A stretch of 60,229 nucleotides of DNA. Origin: Candidatus Enterococcus huntleyi (lineage in GTDB: Bacteria; Bacillota; Bacilli; Lactobacillales; Enterococcaceae). The stretch spans positions 1 through 60,229 of the forward strand of contig NZ_MAEJ01000029.1 of NCBI RefSeq assembly GCF_009933175.1, read 5' to 3'. Position numbers and translations under genes: made by a program. The notes below the pieces were generated by a model that saw only the letters and a program-made list of their open reading frames with translations, had not been told where the DNA came from and did no database searches. This document shows positions 33,940 through 43,226 of the stretch, piece by piece (position 1 is the stretch's first letter; each line of letters starts with the position of its first letter).

Positions 33940-34140
33940 TTGAATATAGGAACAACAAAAAAAGTTGAAGCGAAAGAAATTGGATCAGACGTTCAAAAAG
34001 ACGGAACAGTTACAGTTAAAGGTTTAGACGGAAAAATGAAAGTTTTACCAAAAACAGGTGAAACAGCAAATATTGCATTGTCTGTCCTAGGTTCATTAAT
34101 GGTATTAGGATCAGGAATCATTTTTAAAAAGAGAATTTAA
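33940..34140 (+). pseudogene. C-terminal remnant of an LPXTG surface protein
   Basis: The open frame ends with a sortase signal: LPKTGETANIALSVLGSLMV, more hydrophobic residues, then FKKRI. About 35 residues of spacer precede it (KVEAKEIGSDVQKDGTVTVK). No ribosome site or signal peptide is present, so the large N-terminal part has been lost. The sequence at 33776-33939 shows no further coding. Confidence 0.75.
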
Positions 34141-34149
34141 GTAAATTTA

Positions 34150-34190
34150 AAAGCATGGTCGCAAGTTTCACTAGCAGCCATGCTTTTATT
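34150..34190 (+). terminator. Terminator after the LPXTG remnant
   Basis: aaaagcatgg pairs with ccatgctttt around a loop of about 18 bases. Confidence 0.7.
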
Positions 34191-34419
34191 GAATCATTGT
34201 AGGACATTTTAAAGATAATTGCCCACTTTAAAATTAAACATGTGCTTAGAATCGTTCTAGGCAACACCAATAACAACCGTAGAATCAGCAACTTGGAATC
34301 ATTTTACAATCATGTTATAACGTTGGTAATTATGCTAAAATCTTTTTTACGAACATAGTAGGAGAATTATATTAATTAATATAAATATTATTATCAAATT
34401 CTATGATTGATAAAGATAC

Positions 34420-34616
34420 GGAAAACTAGAGGGCAAGAATGATCTTATTAAAGTAATCAAAAGAATAGCTTTTGGATTCCGGACTTTCCGTCACCTTCGG
34501 ATGCGAGTCCTAATCCAACAAAGTATCTGTGAAATCATTTAATAACAAAAAAAGGAAATGCCGAAGCATTTCCTGAAGTGTGATTTGATCAAAACAACAC
34601 CATTTGACAAGGAGCC
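34420..34616 (+). mobile_element. ISL3-family remnant: transposase end plus right inverted repeat
   Basis: Forty codons (34420-34542) read GKLEGKNDLIKVIKRIAFGF then RTFRHLRMRVLIQQ and a stop, the C-terminus of an ISL3 transposase. A ggaaatgc-cgaa-gcatttcc hairpin (34554-34573) and an end repeat aacaccatttgacaaggagc (34596-34616) follow. No upstream part is preserved; 34191-34419 is AT-rich with no gene. Confidence 0.8.
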
Positions 34617-35103
34617 TCAATAATCTCAACTCTCCAAAATCCTCAAAATACCGCTATATCAAGCCATTTCCAGCCTCTACTTATCCACCCTTGTTATCAA
34701 TCCCACCAACTCGATGTGGCTTGAGAGGACAGAATGAATGTCATTTGAGTATGTTCGTTCTCGGAAACATATCCACTGCGTTTTTAGCACTATCGGTAGA
34801 CGGGAACATATCCATTCATGATAAAAAATAACGTGTCTAATTGCATAATCATGATTGAGTAGAGTTGTCAAAAGAATAAACATAACGTATTTCAGTAAGT
34901 TTTTTTCCTGTAATTTCAATAATGCATTCATCGTCTTCATTGCATCGCCACTTATTCTTCCGGCTGAATCAATACTACCCCCTGCTCTGAGATGACAATA
35001 ATGATATCACCTGAAGCTGGTATCCCCTTGTTGGAAGTATATCTTTCAAAAAATTTGACAAAACTTATCATCTAGTACAATTTCCATGCCTAAAACCACA
35101 ATA
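34617..35103. other. Degenerate intergenic region
   Basis: Minus-strand fragments without proper starts are visible: SSHIELVGLITRVDK (34677-34720), resembling the end of an RNA methyltransferase of the RlmD/TrmA kind, and GIPASGDIIIVISEQGVVLI (about 34975-35035). Both are broken by frameshifts. They look like decayed chromosomal or plasmid genes. No intact gene is supported. Confidence 0.4.
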
Positions 35104-35314
35104 TTAATATCCCTCGACTACTATAACTTCACCTTCTTCATCAGTTGGGGGTTGAAAATGATCATAATAAGTGGAAGCTGTTTGCTCCGTCAATATGATA
35201 TCATTTTGATGATTTCCGTTTCTTTTTCGAATACGTTCCATAACAACTTCCTTAGGTGTCTTTATATAATAGATTTTGGGTTCTATGTCGTATTTCTTTA
35301 ATAATGAAATATAT
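35104..35314 (-). pseudogene. C-terminal fragment of a P-loop kinase-like protein, cut by IS1216
   Basis: The frame runs from the IS1216 edge for 69 residues: KKYDIEPKIYYIKTPKEVVM, ERIRKRNGNHQNDIILTEQT, YYDHFQPPTDEEGEVIVVEG. This is the lid and C-terminal part of AAA_33/zeta-like nucleotide kinases. The Walker A half would lie on the other side of the IS but is not there. It cannot be functional. Confidence 0.7.
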
Positions 35315-36123
35315 GGTTCTGTTGCAAAGTTTTAAATAAAGAATAAAATCCCTTACGGTATCTATGATTTAAGCTGGGATTCCCAATAATACCTTGATTT
35401 CAGTACAGACCGAAAATCCGAAGAGCGTTCCATTTCTTCGGTTCTTTTTATATATTCCTCGAATGGTCTCCATGCCCTTAATCGTGGAAGAGGCTGTACG
35501 GAGACTTTGATAAAATTTATTCCGTCGTTTAATAGGTCGATGGTCTTGTTCTATTAAATTGTTAAGATACTTCACAGTTCTGTGCTCTGTCTTAGTATAT
35601 AAACCCACACTCTGTAACTTTCTAAAGGCGGAGCTAAGAGAAGGTGCTTTATCGGTCACAATTGCTTTCGGCTCACCAAACTGTTTATGGAGTCGTTTTA
35701 AGAAAGCATAGGCTGCTTGCGTATCCCGTTTCTTTCGTAACCAGATATCTAAGGTTAAGCCGTCCGCATCAATTGCACGATAAAGATAATGCCAACGTCC
35801 CTTAATTTTGATATAGGTTTCGTCCATTTTCCATGAATAGAAGGATTGTCTATTTTTCTTCTTCCAAAGATAATAGAGGACTTTGCTGTACTCTTGCACC
35901 CAACGATAAATCGTCGTATGAGAAACGTTAATGCCACGATCATATAAGATTTCTTGAACTTCACGATAGCTAAGGTTATAACGAAGATAGTAGCCCACGG
36001 CTACAATAATCACATCCTGCTGAAATTGCTTTCCTTTAAAATGATTCATCGTCATTCCTCCTGCTATCTTTTTCTATTATTCTACCTTATTTGATAGTAG
36101 ATTTAAAACTTTGCAACAGAACC
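35315..36123 (-). mobile_element. IS1216-family element, right copy (809 bp)
   Basis: Inverted ends ggttctgttgcaaagttttaa bound an 809-bp element, the standard IS1216 size. It has the same orientation as the copy at 8007-8818, so the 28 kb between them is flanked by direct copies. It cuts a kinase-like gene on the left and an ABC permease gene on the right. There is no 8-bp duplication across its ends. Confidence 0.95.
35369..36049 (-). CDS. IS1216 transposase
   Basis: This 226-residue DDE transposase has the standard length. Catalytic residues lie in WKMDETYIK, VTDKAPS and IEQDHRPIKRR. The start is placed at the second ATG, seven bases after AGGAGG. It appears intact and could drive cointegration. 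Confidence 0.95.
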   Translation of the reverse strand: MNHFKGKQFQQDVIIVAVGYYLRYNLSYREVQEILYDRGINVSHTTIYRWVQEYSKVLYYLWKKKNRQSFYSWKMDETYIKIKGRWHYLYRAIDADGLTLDIWLRKKRDTQAAYAFLKRLHKQFGEPKAIVTDKAPSLSSAFRKLQSVGLYTKTEHRTVKYLNNLIEQDHRPIKRRNKFYQSLRTASSTIKGMETIRGIYKKNRRNGTLFGFSVCTEIKVLLGIPA

Positions 36124-36765
36124 GTTTTGGCTATGCCGCCAATCTACAAAATGCAACTTGAACTAAATGCTTTACCGCCAGAATTATTACTACTTATCGG
36201 TCAAATGGGCTGCTTAATCAACATTGGGAGTGTCGCAATTACGATTCCTGCTATGTTGATGGCGGAAGAAAAAGAAAAATATACATTACGTACATTGATG
36301 GTTTCGAGTATTCGCCCGATGGAATACCTTGTGAGTAGTTTGTTACCAGCAATTATCAGTTCATTTGTTATTCAGATTATCTTTATCCCAATCTTGGTCA
36401 CGAAGATAAATGCTGTTTCGCTGATTCTCTACTTAGCCGTTTCACTTGTGGCGATTATCATCAGTAGCCTCTTGGGTATGTTATTTGGTCTATTTGCTAA
36501 AAATCAAATGACGGCATCACTTATCCCAATGCCACTAACTGTGGTCATGATGGCAATCCCGATGTTAGCCGGCAGAATCGAAATTTTCGGAACAATTAAC
36601 AAATATTTCTACCTATCTAAGGTTAGCTATGCCATGGATCAATTAATCCTAAACAAGCCAGTCAACCTTACAATCAGTGATTTAATCGCTTTCGTCGTGA
36701 CGCTCGCTGTCAGCTTCCTATTATTTGCTTGGTTATATAAACGCAATGGCTTTGAGAACGACTAG
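36124..36765 (+). pseudogene. ABC-2 type transporter permease, 5'-truncated by IS1216
   Basis: About 213 C-terminal residues remain, with helices LPPELLLLIGQMGCLINIGS, AIISSFVIQIIFIPILV, ILYLAVSLVAIIISSLLGML and a final FVVTLAVSFLLFAWLYKRNGF. MLMAEEKEKYTLRTLMVSSIRP is the typical coupling-helix region of ABC-2 exporters. The apparent ATG at 36091 lies inside the IS end. Without its first membrane helices the product should not work. Confidence 0.85.
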
Positions 36766-37400
36766 GCTGGAAAAAGACAATCGGGAAAATCTAAAGAGTA
36801 GCTGAAAAGGTACAAGGCTATTTTACAAAATTATTAAGAAGCATATCAAAAAGGCGCAAACTGATTTCTGAAAAGAAGTCGGTTTACGTCTTTTTTTGAA
36901 TGATTTACTTGCTTAAAAGAACAAAAACTTATTAAAAAAACGATCATTTTAATAAATGAAATTGTTGCCAAATCCCTTTCGTATTTTTTGTATTTGTCGT
37001 CAGAAAAACTAGTGCACTTGTTATTTTTTGCTGCATATATCTAGAGCAAGTGTCGAGTAAAACTGCTTAACAAATCCCTATTTATAACGATTCTAATTAA
37101 CGAACGCCTGATTTTTTTACTTTATTCTAGTCTTTTTTTATAAAATAGAGAAGATTATTGACAATTCTGCTATAATCAAATTAATTACATAGTCGATCCT
37201 TAAACGAAGGATAGAAAACGTTCAGGAGGATTTAATTAAATAAGAATAAATAACAGGTAGTTAGGTTAATCAGTCACATGATATGACGCGTCAATTTTTC
37301 TAAAAAATAGGAGGTGCTTGCTTAGTCGTTTGGAAGGTCTGAGATGGAGTAAAAGTGAGCTATTCTCGACCGCCTAAAATTTGGATAAGAGGTGAACTAC
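36766..37400. other. Intergenic region upstream of the LuxR-type regulator
   Basis: A terminator-like hairpin with a long T-run (cgcaaactgatttctg-aaaag-aagtcggtttacg, about 36853-36895) ends the permease transcript. An extended -10 TGcTATAAT (37168-37176) is a candidate promoter for the regulator, with a leader of about 220 bases. An AGGAGG at 37225-37230 is not followed by a usable frame. The leader may be regulatory but shows no known riboswitch. Confidence 0.5.
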
Positions 37401-38540
37401 GTGGTGGAACGTGAACGTAAAAAAGTACAGTTTTTTTCGGAGATTTCAGAGCATCAAATTTCTGCTCAAGAGTTTTTTAGTACCGTCCTTTTAGATTCTA
37501 TCAGCAAAAATTTTGGCTGGGACAAGGTTTTGATTGCTTATTATGATACGAACGGTAATTTTCTGTCATGGACGAGTTGGAAAGGGATTTCGATGGATTC
37601 AGCAGACCATGTCTACCGCGGATTCAAAGGGAATGATGTGGTGAGACACATCGTCTATGAAGAAGCGGTTCGGGATCATTTAACCTATTTTGATGTGGAA
37701 CCTAGATTATATAAGTCAACTGATATAATCAGCGAACCCTATTATGATCAGTCGATTTATGTCAAATTTATCGAAGAAAATTTCCAACAACATTACAGTG
37801 TTACTCTGGCTTTTGGTATTAATGCGTATATCCAAGTAATCTTTTTTAAAGAGCAGCAGTTAGGCGATTTTACGCCACAAGAATTGCAAGAATTGGAAGA
37901 GATTTATGTCTACTTGGCCAATGCCTATAAGAATTTTAAGAAGTATGAACAGTCCAAAATCATTCAAAATATTCAGAATGAGATTATTGCTTCTGGAGAG
38001 AAAAGTTACCTGGTGACGGATGATTTTATGCATGTAATGTCGTATAGTAACAAGGCTATTGGTTATTTAAGAGATATTTTAGGCACAGAGATCGATGAGC
38101 AGCTGAGTAGTGCGAGTCCTTGTAGCTGGCTTCCGTTTCTGTTGGGTGGTGAAGCTTACGAACTCTCAGAAGACCGCGTTCAAACAAAGGTTATTCGTGA
38201 TTATATTTTTAAAATATATACATATGATCAGTGTTATTCCAATGGAATTGTCGATCGTTATCACTGGATCACTATAAAAAATAAGAATCAGTCTGAGAAA
38301 AAGCCGCTCACAGAGACGAATAATTTGCCTTTGACCCCTGCTGAACAGAAGGTTGCAGTCTTAATGTACGAAGGGTTGACCTATAGAGCGATTGCTGATG
38401 AATTGGTGGTCAGTTACCACACGGTGAAGAAACATGTCCAAAATATTTATTCAAAATGCAGCATTAATAGTCGTTTTGAGTTATACAAATGGATGGAAAA
38501 TCGCGCGTTCACAAGTGAATCTCATCTCAGACAAACGTAA
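37401..38540 (+). CDS. LuxR-type transcriptional regulator with GAF-like sensor domain
   Basis: This protein of about 379 residues has an N-terminal half that looks like a GAF domain (about 5-180, SVTLAFGINAYIQVIFFKEQ), a middle PAS-like part, and a C-terminal LuxR helix-turn-helix: PLTPAEQKVAVLMYEGLTYR then VSYHTVKKHVQNIYSKC. GTG 37401, six bases after AAGAGGTG, is preferred to the GTG at 37392, which overlaps that site. It precedes the glycyl-radical operon in the same direction and is probably its activator, sensing a substrate or intermediate. The palindrome at 38813-38834 is a likely operator. Confidence 0.82.
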   Translation: MVERERKKVQFFSEISEHQISAQEFFSTVLLDSISKNFGWDKVLIAYYDTNGNFLSWTSWKGISMDSADHVYRGFKGNDVVRHIVYEEAVRDHLTYFDVEPRLYKSTDIISEPYYDQSIYVKFIEENFQQHYSVTLAFGINAYIQVIFFKEQQLGDFTPQELQELEEIYVYLANAYKNFKKYEQSKIIQNIQNEIIASGEKSYLVTDDFMHVMSYSNKAIGYLRDILGTEIDEQLSSASPCSWLPFLLGGEAYELSEDRVQTKVIRDYIFKIYTYDQCYSNGIVDRYHWITIKNKNQSEKKPLTETNNLPLTPAEQKVAVLMYEGLTYRAIADELVVSYHTVKKHVQNIYSKCSINSRFELYKWMENRAFTSESHLRQT

Positions 38541-38732
38541 TCGATTCATGCTTAAGATATGAAATCAAATTAGATAAATTTATCACAAAATGACTGTCTA
38601 TGCACAAAATGAAACCGGTTTTTATAGAATGTACAACGTGAAGAAAACAGATAAAAACGGATGGTTTCACGACTCAATTAGAAAAGATAGAAAAAAGGAT
38701 GATAATTCAAAATTACACGCATGTAAATAGCT

Positions 38733-38768
38733 AAGACCCTCAGTATGACTACTGAAGGTCTTTTTTTC
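38733..38768 (+). terminator. Terminator after the LuxR-type regulator
   Basis: aagaccctcagt-atgact-actgaaggtctt is followed by a T-run, separating the regulator from the sulfonate operon. Confidence 0.85.
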
Positions 38769-38796
38769 GTGGGGAAATAAATTTATCAGTAAAAAT

Positions 38797-38812
38797 TATA
38801 AAGCGCTTACAA
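38797..38812. promoter_or_regulatory. Candidate cre site (CcpA) upstream of the sulfonate operon
   Basis: tataaagcgcttacaa differs at one core position from TGWAARCGYTWNCW. It sits directly before the 22-bp palindrome, so carbon catabolite control is likely. Confidence 0.6.
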
Positions 38813-38834
38813 ATATAGGGAACATTCCCTATAT
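38813..38834. promoter_or_regulatory. 22-bp perfect palindrome, probable operator
   Basis: atatagggaa-ca-ttccctatat has ten-base arms that pair perfectly. It lies 96 bases before the activase start. The LuxR-type or the IclR regulator of the cluster is the likely binder. Confidence 0.6.
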
Positions 38835-38929
38835 GGAATAGTGAGGTTACCTAATTCTTTTTCATATTTTTGTTTGTTAAACTTTTAACAAGAAAGAGAA
38901 ATTGTGAATTATTGAGAGGAGGGAGTCAA

Positions 38930-39880
38930 TTGCCACAACAAGGTGTGGTCTTCGATATCCAGCGTTTCACCCTGCATGACGGTCCTGGATTACGAACCGA
39001 GATTTTCTTAAAAGGTTGTCCATTGCGCTGTCGCTGGTGCGGAAATCCAGAAAGTTGGTTACCTAATGCTGAGTTAGGCGTCTACAAGTCCAAATGTATT
39101 TCCAAGAAAAAATGTGGGCTTTGTCTGGATACCTGTGCTTCTGAAGATGCGTTGACTTTTTATCGAGGCAAACTGACGAAGATTAACAGTCGCGAGGTAG
39201 ATGATTTGGCGCAGGTAGCAGAGTCTTGCCCAGCAGATGCGATTAAACAGTGGGGCACCAACATGACGGTTGCTGAATGTATGGACATTATTCGGACGGA
39301 CAAAGGATATTATGATCGCTCTGGAGGTGGAGTCACAGTTTCTGGTGGTGAGGCGTTACTTCAGGCATCTTTTGTCGCAGAGTTATTTGCAGCGTGTAAA
39401 GAGGAAGGGATTCAGACCTGTTTTGAAACAACTTTTCACGGACGATGGAAAGAGGTTGAGAAATTACTTCCGGTGACGGATATCTGGATTTCTGATATCA
39501 AACACATGGACTCAGCGATTCATAAAGAATACACCGGTGTCCATAATCAAAAAATTTTAGAAAACCTCAAGAAATTGTCTGAATTGGACCGTGAATTGAT
39601 CTTGCGAATCCCGGTGATTCCTGGGGTCAATGACACAATGGAAAATATGGTTGCCACAGCAGATTTTATTCTAAATGAAATGAATGGGCAGGTTGCCACC
39701 TTACAATTGTTGAGTTTTATGCGGCTTGGTGAAGAAAAATACCAAGCTTTAGGAATCCCCTATGGAATGGAAGGGCTTAAATTTAACCGCCGTTCTTTAC
39801 AAAAGAAAATTCGTGGCTTTAGCGAATACTTTAATCAACGGGGCATTCATTGTTTAGTCGGAACAAAAGAAGAACAATAA
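38930..39880 (+). CDS. hpfH: Glycyl-radical enzyme activating protein (radical SAM), HpfH-like
   Basis: I place the start at TTG 38930, seven bases after GAGGAGGG; the upstream ATG at 38870 has no ribosome site. The 316-residue protein has the radical SAM motif CPLRCRWC (Cys30, 34, 37), then a ferredoxin-like insert with eight Cys in the pattern CISKKKCGLCLDTC..ESCPADAI for two more 4Fe-4S clusters. GGGVTVSGGEALLQ is the GGE SAM-binding motif. It installs the glycyl radical on the enzyme encoded 29 bases downstream. Oxygen would destroy the system, so it acts in anaerobic cytoplasm. Confidence 0.9.
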   Translation: MPQQGVVFDIQRFTLHDGPGLRTEIFLKGCPLRCRWCGNPESWLPNAELGVYKSKCISKKKCGLCLDTCASEDALTFYRGKLTKINSREVDDLAQVAESCPADAIKQWGTNMTVAECMDIIRTDKGYYDRSGGGVTVSGGEALLQASFVAELFAACKEEGIQTCFETTFHGRWKEVEKLLPVTDIWISDIKHMDSAIHKEYTGVHNQKILENLKKLSELDRELILRIPVIPGVNDTMENMVATADFILNEMNGQVATLQLLSFMRLGEEKYQALGIPYGMEGLKFNRRSLQKKIRGFSEYFNQRGIHCLVGTKEEQ

Positions 39881-39909
39881 ATTTTCAAACATAAAAGGAG
39901 AGAGTAAAA

Positions 39910-42393
39910 ATGAGTATCAAACGAACACTAGCCCGTGGAACAGAACCTTATGATCAGACCTATAGTTTAGGTTACGAAGTAAATCATGATGATTGGTCAC
40001 CATTTCCACGCGTCAATGCATTGCGTCAAGCCTTCTTAGACCGTCCTTATGATGTCGATGTAGAAAGATTGCGCCTAGTAACTGAATCGTACAAAAAACA
40101 TCAGACCGGTTCTCGCAAATTAAAATGTGCTTACGCTTTTGAAAACATTCTCTTGAATACGACTTTATATGTCTATGAGGATGACTTGATTTTAGGCGAG
40201 ATTGCTTCCCCAGCCAAGGCTTCACCTATCTATCCAGAGTTTTCAGTGAACTGGATCTTAGATGAAATTATTAACTCCCCCTTTGAAGAGCGTCCAAATG
40301 ATCAGTTCTATATTCGTAATGAGGAAGAGCGTCAAGAAATTCTTGAATTATGTGCCTGGTGGAAAGGCCAAACGATTGATGACTTAGTAAACGAAAAATT
40401 AGATTACGATCAAACAAAAGGCTCTGAAGTTGGTGAACGAATTTTCCAAACCAACCTCTATCATTATGCGGGTGCGGGTCACTTAGCAATTGACTATGCT
40501 AAATTAATGCGTGTCGGCTATGTTGGCTTGATTGAAGAAGCAAAACAGCGTCTAGCAAACTTAAGTAAGCGTGATCCTGAATATGGTGAAAAGCGTGATT
40601 TCTATGAAGCTATGATCATCATGCACGAAGCAGCTCGGACGTATATCAAACGCTATGCAAAATTAGCGGCAGAAACGGCAGCGACTGAAGAAGATCCTCA
40701 GCGTAAACAAGAGTTGACAGCTATGGCAGAAAACTGTGCGCACATTGCTGATAAAGCACCTGAAACTTTCTGGCAAGCTTTGCAGTTGTTCAATATTGCG
40801 ACAGCTCTGATCCAAGTGGAAAGTAATGGTCATTCGATTTCATATGGTCGGATGGACCAATGGTTGAAACCTTATTATGAAGCGGATATTCAAAAAGGCA
40901 CGATTTCAAAAGAGTTCGTTTTAGAATTACTAGAAGTGCTCTACGTTAAATTAAATAACCCAACTAAATTAAAAGATAAAGGCAGTATGGCTTTACGAAA
41001 CGGTCGTGGATTCGGTGGCGAAAGCTTGACCATCGGCGGGGTTGACAGTCAAGGAAATGATGCAACAAATGACTTGACGATGTTAATGCTAGAAGCTTCT
41101 GCCCACACACGGATGATGAATCCTTGGGTTTGCGTACGGATGCATAAAGACACACCATTGGAATTACGTACAAAAGCAGTTGAATGCATTCGTGCTGGTT
41201 ATGGACATCCGAAATTATTTAATGACGCACCAACGATTAAAGGTATGATGCGTAAAGGCATGAGTTTAGAAGAGGCAAGAGAATATTGCGTGGTTGGTTG
41301 TGTCGAAATCAGTTTACCTGGAAAAGAATATGGTTGGCATGATGCAGCGTATGTGAATACACCGAAAATGATGGAAATGGTGGTTAATGGCGGTCGTAGC
41401 TTGAATACGGGTGACCAATTAGGACCTGATACAGGTAGTTTGGACACCTATCAATCCTTTGATGAAGTCATGGATAGTGTCGATCAACAATTCGAATATT
41501 GGACAGATCAAATGTGTTCGAGCTTGAACATTATCGATTCTATCCATCGTGAATTGAAACCTTTACCTTACGTTTCAGCCTTTTTCGAAGATTGTTTAGA
41601 ATCAGGAAAAGATTTGACTGAAGGTGGCGCAAAATATAACGGAACTGGCCCACAAGCGAGTGGTATGGCGACTTGTGCAGACCAATTAGCGACGATTAAA
41701 CAACTTGTATTTGATGAAAAACGTGTGACGGGTGCTGAGTTATTACAAGCAGTCAAAGACAACTGGGAAGGACACGAAGTCTTATATCGCCTAGTCAATA
41801 GTTCGAAAGTCCATCATTATGGGAATGACGATGATTACGCAGATGATTTATTTGTCTTCATGTTCGAAACTTATTGTAAACACATCAGCGGACGGAAAAA
41901 TGTTCGTGGTGGCGAATTTAGCCCAGGTGTTTACTCAGTAAATGCCAACGTAGCAATGGGAATGAATACCAACGCGTCTGTTGACGGACGGAAGAAAGGT
42001 GAAGCAATCTCTGATAACATGGGGCCAGTCCATACAGATGCTGGCTCACATGACATCAAAGGGCCAACAGCTTTAGTTAATTCTTTAGCAAAAGTCGATC
42101 ACAGCTTAGCTACAAACGGTACGTTGATGAATCTACGTTTCCCTCAAGAAGCGGTGGCTGGCGTTGAAGGTCGCGATATCTTGATCAGCTTTATCGATGA
42201 ATATATGAGTAAAGATCCAATGCACGTGCAGTTCAATATTATGAGTTCTGAGACAATGCGTGCGGCTCAAAAGAACCCTGAAGACTACAAAGATATGTTA
42301 GTACGGGTAGCTGGCTACAGTGCTTACTTTGTCGAACTAGGCAAACCATTACAAAAAGACCTTATCCAACGAACAGAATTGAACTTTGGATAA
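39910..42393 (+). CDS. hpfG: Glycyl-radical dehydratase, probable dihydroxypropanesulfonate dehydratase (HpfG-like)
   Basis: This 827-residue enzyme has the glycyl-radical loop RVAGYSAYF (Gly802) and the thiyl Cys464 with Glu466 in VVGCVEISLPG. GWHDAAY supplies Asp478, GHSISYGR supplies His308 and Ser309, and GAGHLAIDY supplies His191. These match the Cys/Glu/Asp/His/Ser set of B12-independent glycerol dehydratase, pointing to 1,2-elimination on a diol. The downstream aldehyde-to-acid genes and TSUP exporter argue that the product is 3-sulfopropionaldehyde from 2,3-dihydroxypropane-1-sulfonate. Alternatives are a C-S lyase of the IslA/HpsG type or an ordinary diol dehydratase; no microcompartment genes are present. 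AAAGGAGAG precedes the ATG. Confidence 0.8.
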   Translation: MSIKRTLARGTEPYDQTYSLGYEVNHDDWSPFPRVNALRQAFLDRPYDVDVERLRLVTESYKKHQTGSRKLKCAYAFENILLNTTLYVYEDDLILGEIASPAKASPIYPEFSVNWILDEIINSPFEERPNDQFYIRNEEERQEILELCAWWKGQTIDDLVNEKLDYDQTKGSEVGERIFQTNLYHYAGAGHLAIDYAKLMRVGYVGLIEEAKQRLANLSKRDPEYGEKRDFYEAMIIMHEAARTYIKRYAKLAAETAATEEDPQRKQELTAMAENCAHIADKAPETFWQALQLFNIATALIQVESNGHSISYGRMDQWLKPYYEADIQKGTISKEFVLELLEVLYVKLNNPTKLKDKGSMALRNGRGFGGESLTIGGVDSQGNDATNDLTMLMLEASAHTRMMNPWVCVRMHKDTPLELRTKAVECIRAGYGHPKLFNDAPTIKGMMRKGMSLEEAREYCVVGCVEISLPGKEYGWHDAAYVNTPKMMEMVVNGGRSLNTGDQLGPDTGSLDTYQSFDEVMDSVDQQFEYWTDQMCSSLNIIDSIHRELKPLPYVSAFFEDCLESGKDLTEGGAKYNGTGPQASGMATCADQLATIKQLVFDEKRVTGAELLQAVKDNWEGHEVLYRLVNSSKVHHYGNDDDYADDLFVFMFETYCKHISGRKNVRGGEFSPGVYSVNANVAMGMNTNASVDGRKKGEAISDNMGPVHTDAGSHDIKGPTALVNSLAKVDHSLATNGTLMNLRFPQEAVAGVEGRDILISFIDEYMSKDPMHVQFNIMSSETMRAAQKNPEDYKDMLVRVAGYSAYFVELGKPLQKDLIQRTELNFG

Positions 42394-42419
42394 AGCTGAC
42401 CTGAGAGGATGAATGTATT

Positions 42420-43205
42420 ATGACTTTTGAACTTAGTTTTTTACTTGTCGCCCTGATGCAAGTCGTTGGATTTTTTGTTCAAGGCTGTACGGGTTTTGGT
42501 TGTACGGTGATCGCAGCAGCGGTCACCAATGGCTTGTTGGGAACGGAAGCAGGGGTGCCTTATGGTACCCTGATTACCCTTCCTTTCCTTTATTATCTAG
42601 GTATTAAAGAATTCCGCAATGTCTCATGGAAAGACTTAGCAAAAATTATCGGACTGTGTTTACCAGGAATCTTAGTGGGCAATTATTTGTTCTATGCAAT
42701 CAGTCCAGACATTGCAAAAATTGGTATCGGAGCGATTGTTACACTGATTGCTTTAATGAATATTTATAAAACTATTGTTAAACCACTGGTACTGAAAAAA
42801 GTGGAAGACGTTGATGTGCCAGATACTGCCTTTAAAAAGGCCTTTCGTTATGGCTGTTTAATCCTTGGTGGAATCGTCCATGGGGCTTTCAACATTGGTG
42901 GCCCATTAATTACCGTTTATACAATTGAAGCGGTGCAAGAAAAAGAGAAATTCCGGAATACCATGAACATGGTTTGGGTAATTCTGAACACATGGAATGC
43001 CTTTAATCAGTTCCGCAATGGCGCTTTTACGCCGTATATGTTAAGCGCGTTATTAGTCGGCTTGCCAATGGCAGCGATTGGTTTCTTTATTGGCATGGGT
43101 TTCTTAAAGAGAATCAACCGCGAACAATTCTTACGGATCGTTTACATGGTGCTATTATTTGTCGGTGCGAATATGTTAATCACTAGTATCATGGCAGTTA
43201 TTTAA
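42420..43205 (+). CDS. TSUP (TauE/SafE) family exporter
   Basis: This 261-residue protein has about eight hydrophobic segments and the paired TSUP motifs GFFVQGCTGFGCTVIAAAV and GGIVHGAFNIGGPLITVY. The family moves sulfite and organosulfonates. Here it lies between the radical enzyme and the alcohol dehydrogenase with short gaps, so it probably exports sulfonate end products (or sulfite, if the enzyme is a C-S lyase). GAGAGGATG precedes the start. Confidence 0.85.
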   Translation: MTFELSFLLVALMQVVGFFVQGCTGFGCTVIAAAVTNGLLGTEAGVPYGTLITLPFLYYLGIKEFRNVSWKDLAKIIGLCLPGILVGNYLFYAISPDIAKIGIGAIVTLIALMNIYKTIVKPLVLKKVEDVDVPDTAFKKAFRYGCLILGGIVHGAFNIGGPLITVYTIEAVQEKEKFRNTMNMVWVILNTWNAFNQFRNGAFTPYMLSALLVGLPMAAIGFFIGMGFLKRINREQFLRIVYMVLLFVGANMLITSIMAVI

Positions 43206-43226
43206 TTTATTGGAGGATGATTTTTT

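Noticed and set aside
34604..34831. 75-codon plus-strand frame after the ISL3 remnant
   Set aside because: It is opposite decayed minus-strand coding fragments and has no ribosome site.
7498..36123. Antibiotic-resistance cargo, expected for an IS1216-bounded Inc18 segment
   Set aside because: I looked for erm, cat, van, tet, aminoglycoside and similar products among all the frames and saw none.
36091..36123. ATG inside the IS1216 end as start of the ABC permease
   Set aside because: The first 11 codons translate the IS terminal repeat; the native start was removed by the insertion.
39910..42393. Choline TMA-lyase or pyruvate formate-lyase identity for the glycyl-radical enzyme
   Set aside because: The motif VVGCVEISLPGKEYGWHD with His308-Ser309 follows the diol dehydratase pattern. 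PFL has a CC pair, and no microcompartment or Cut genes are present.
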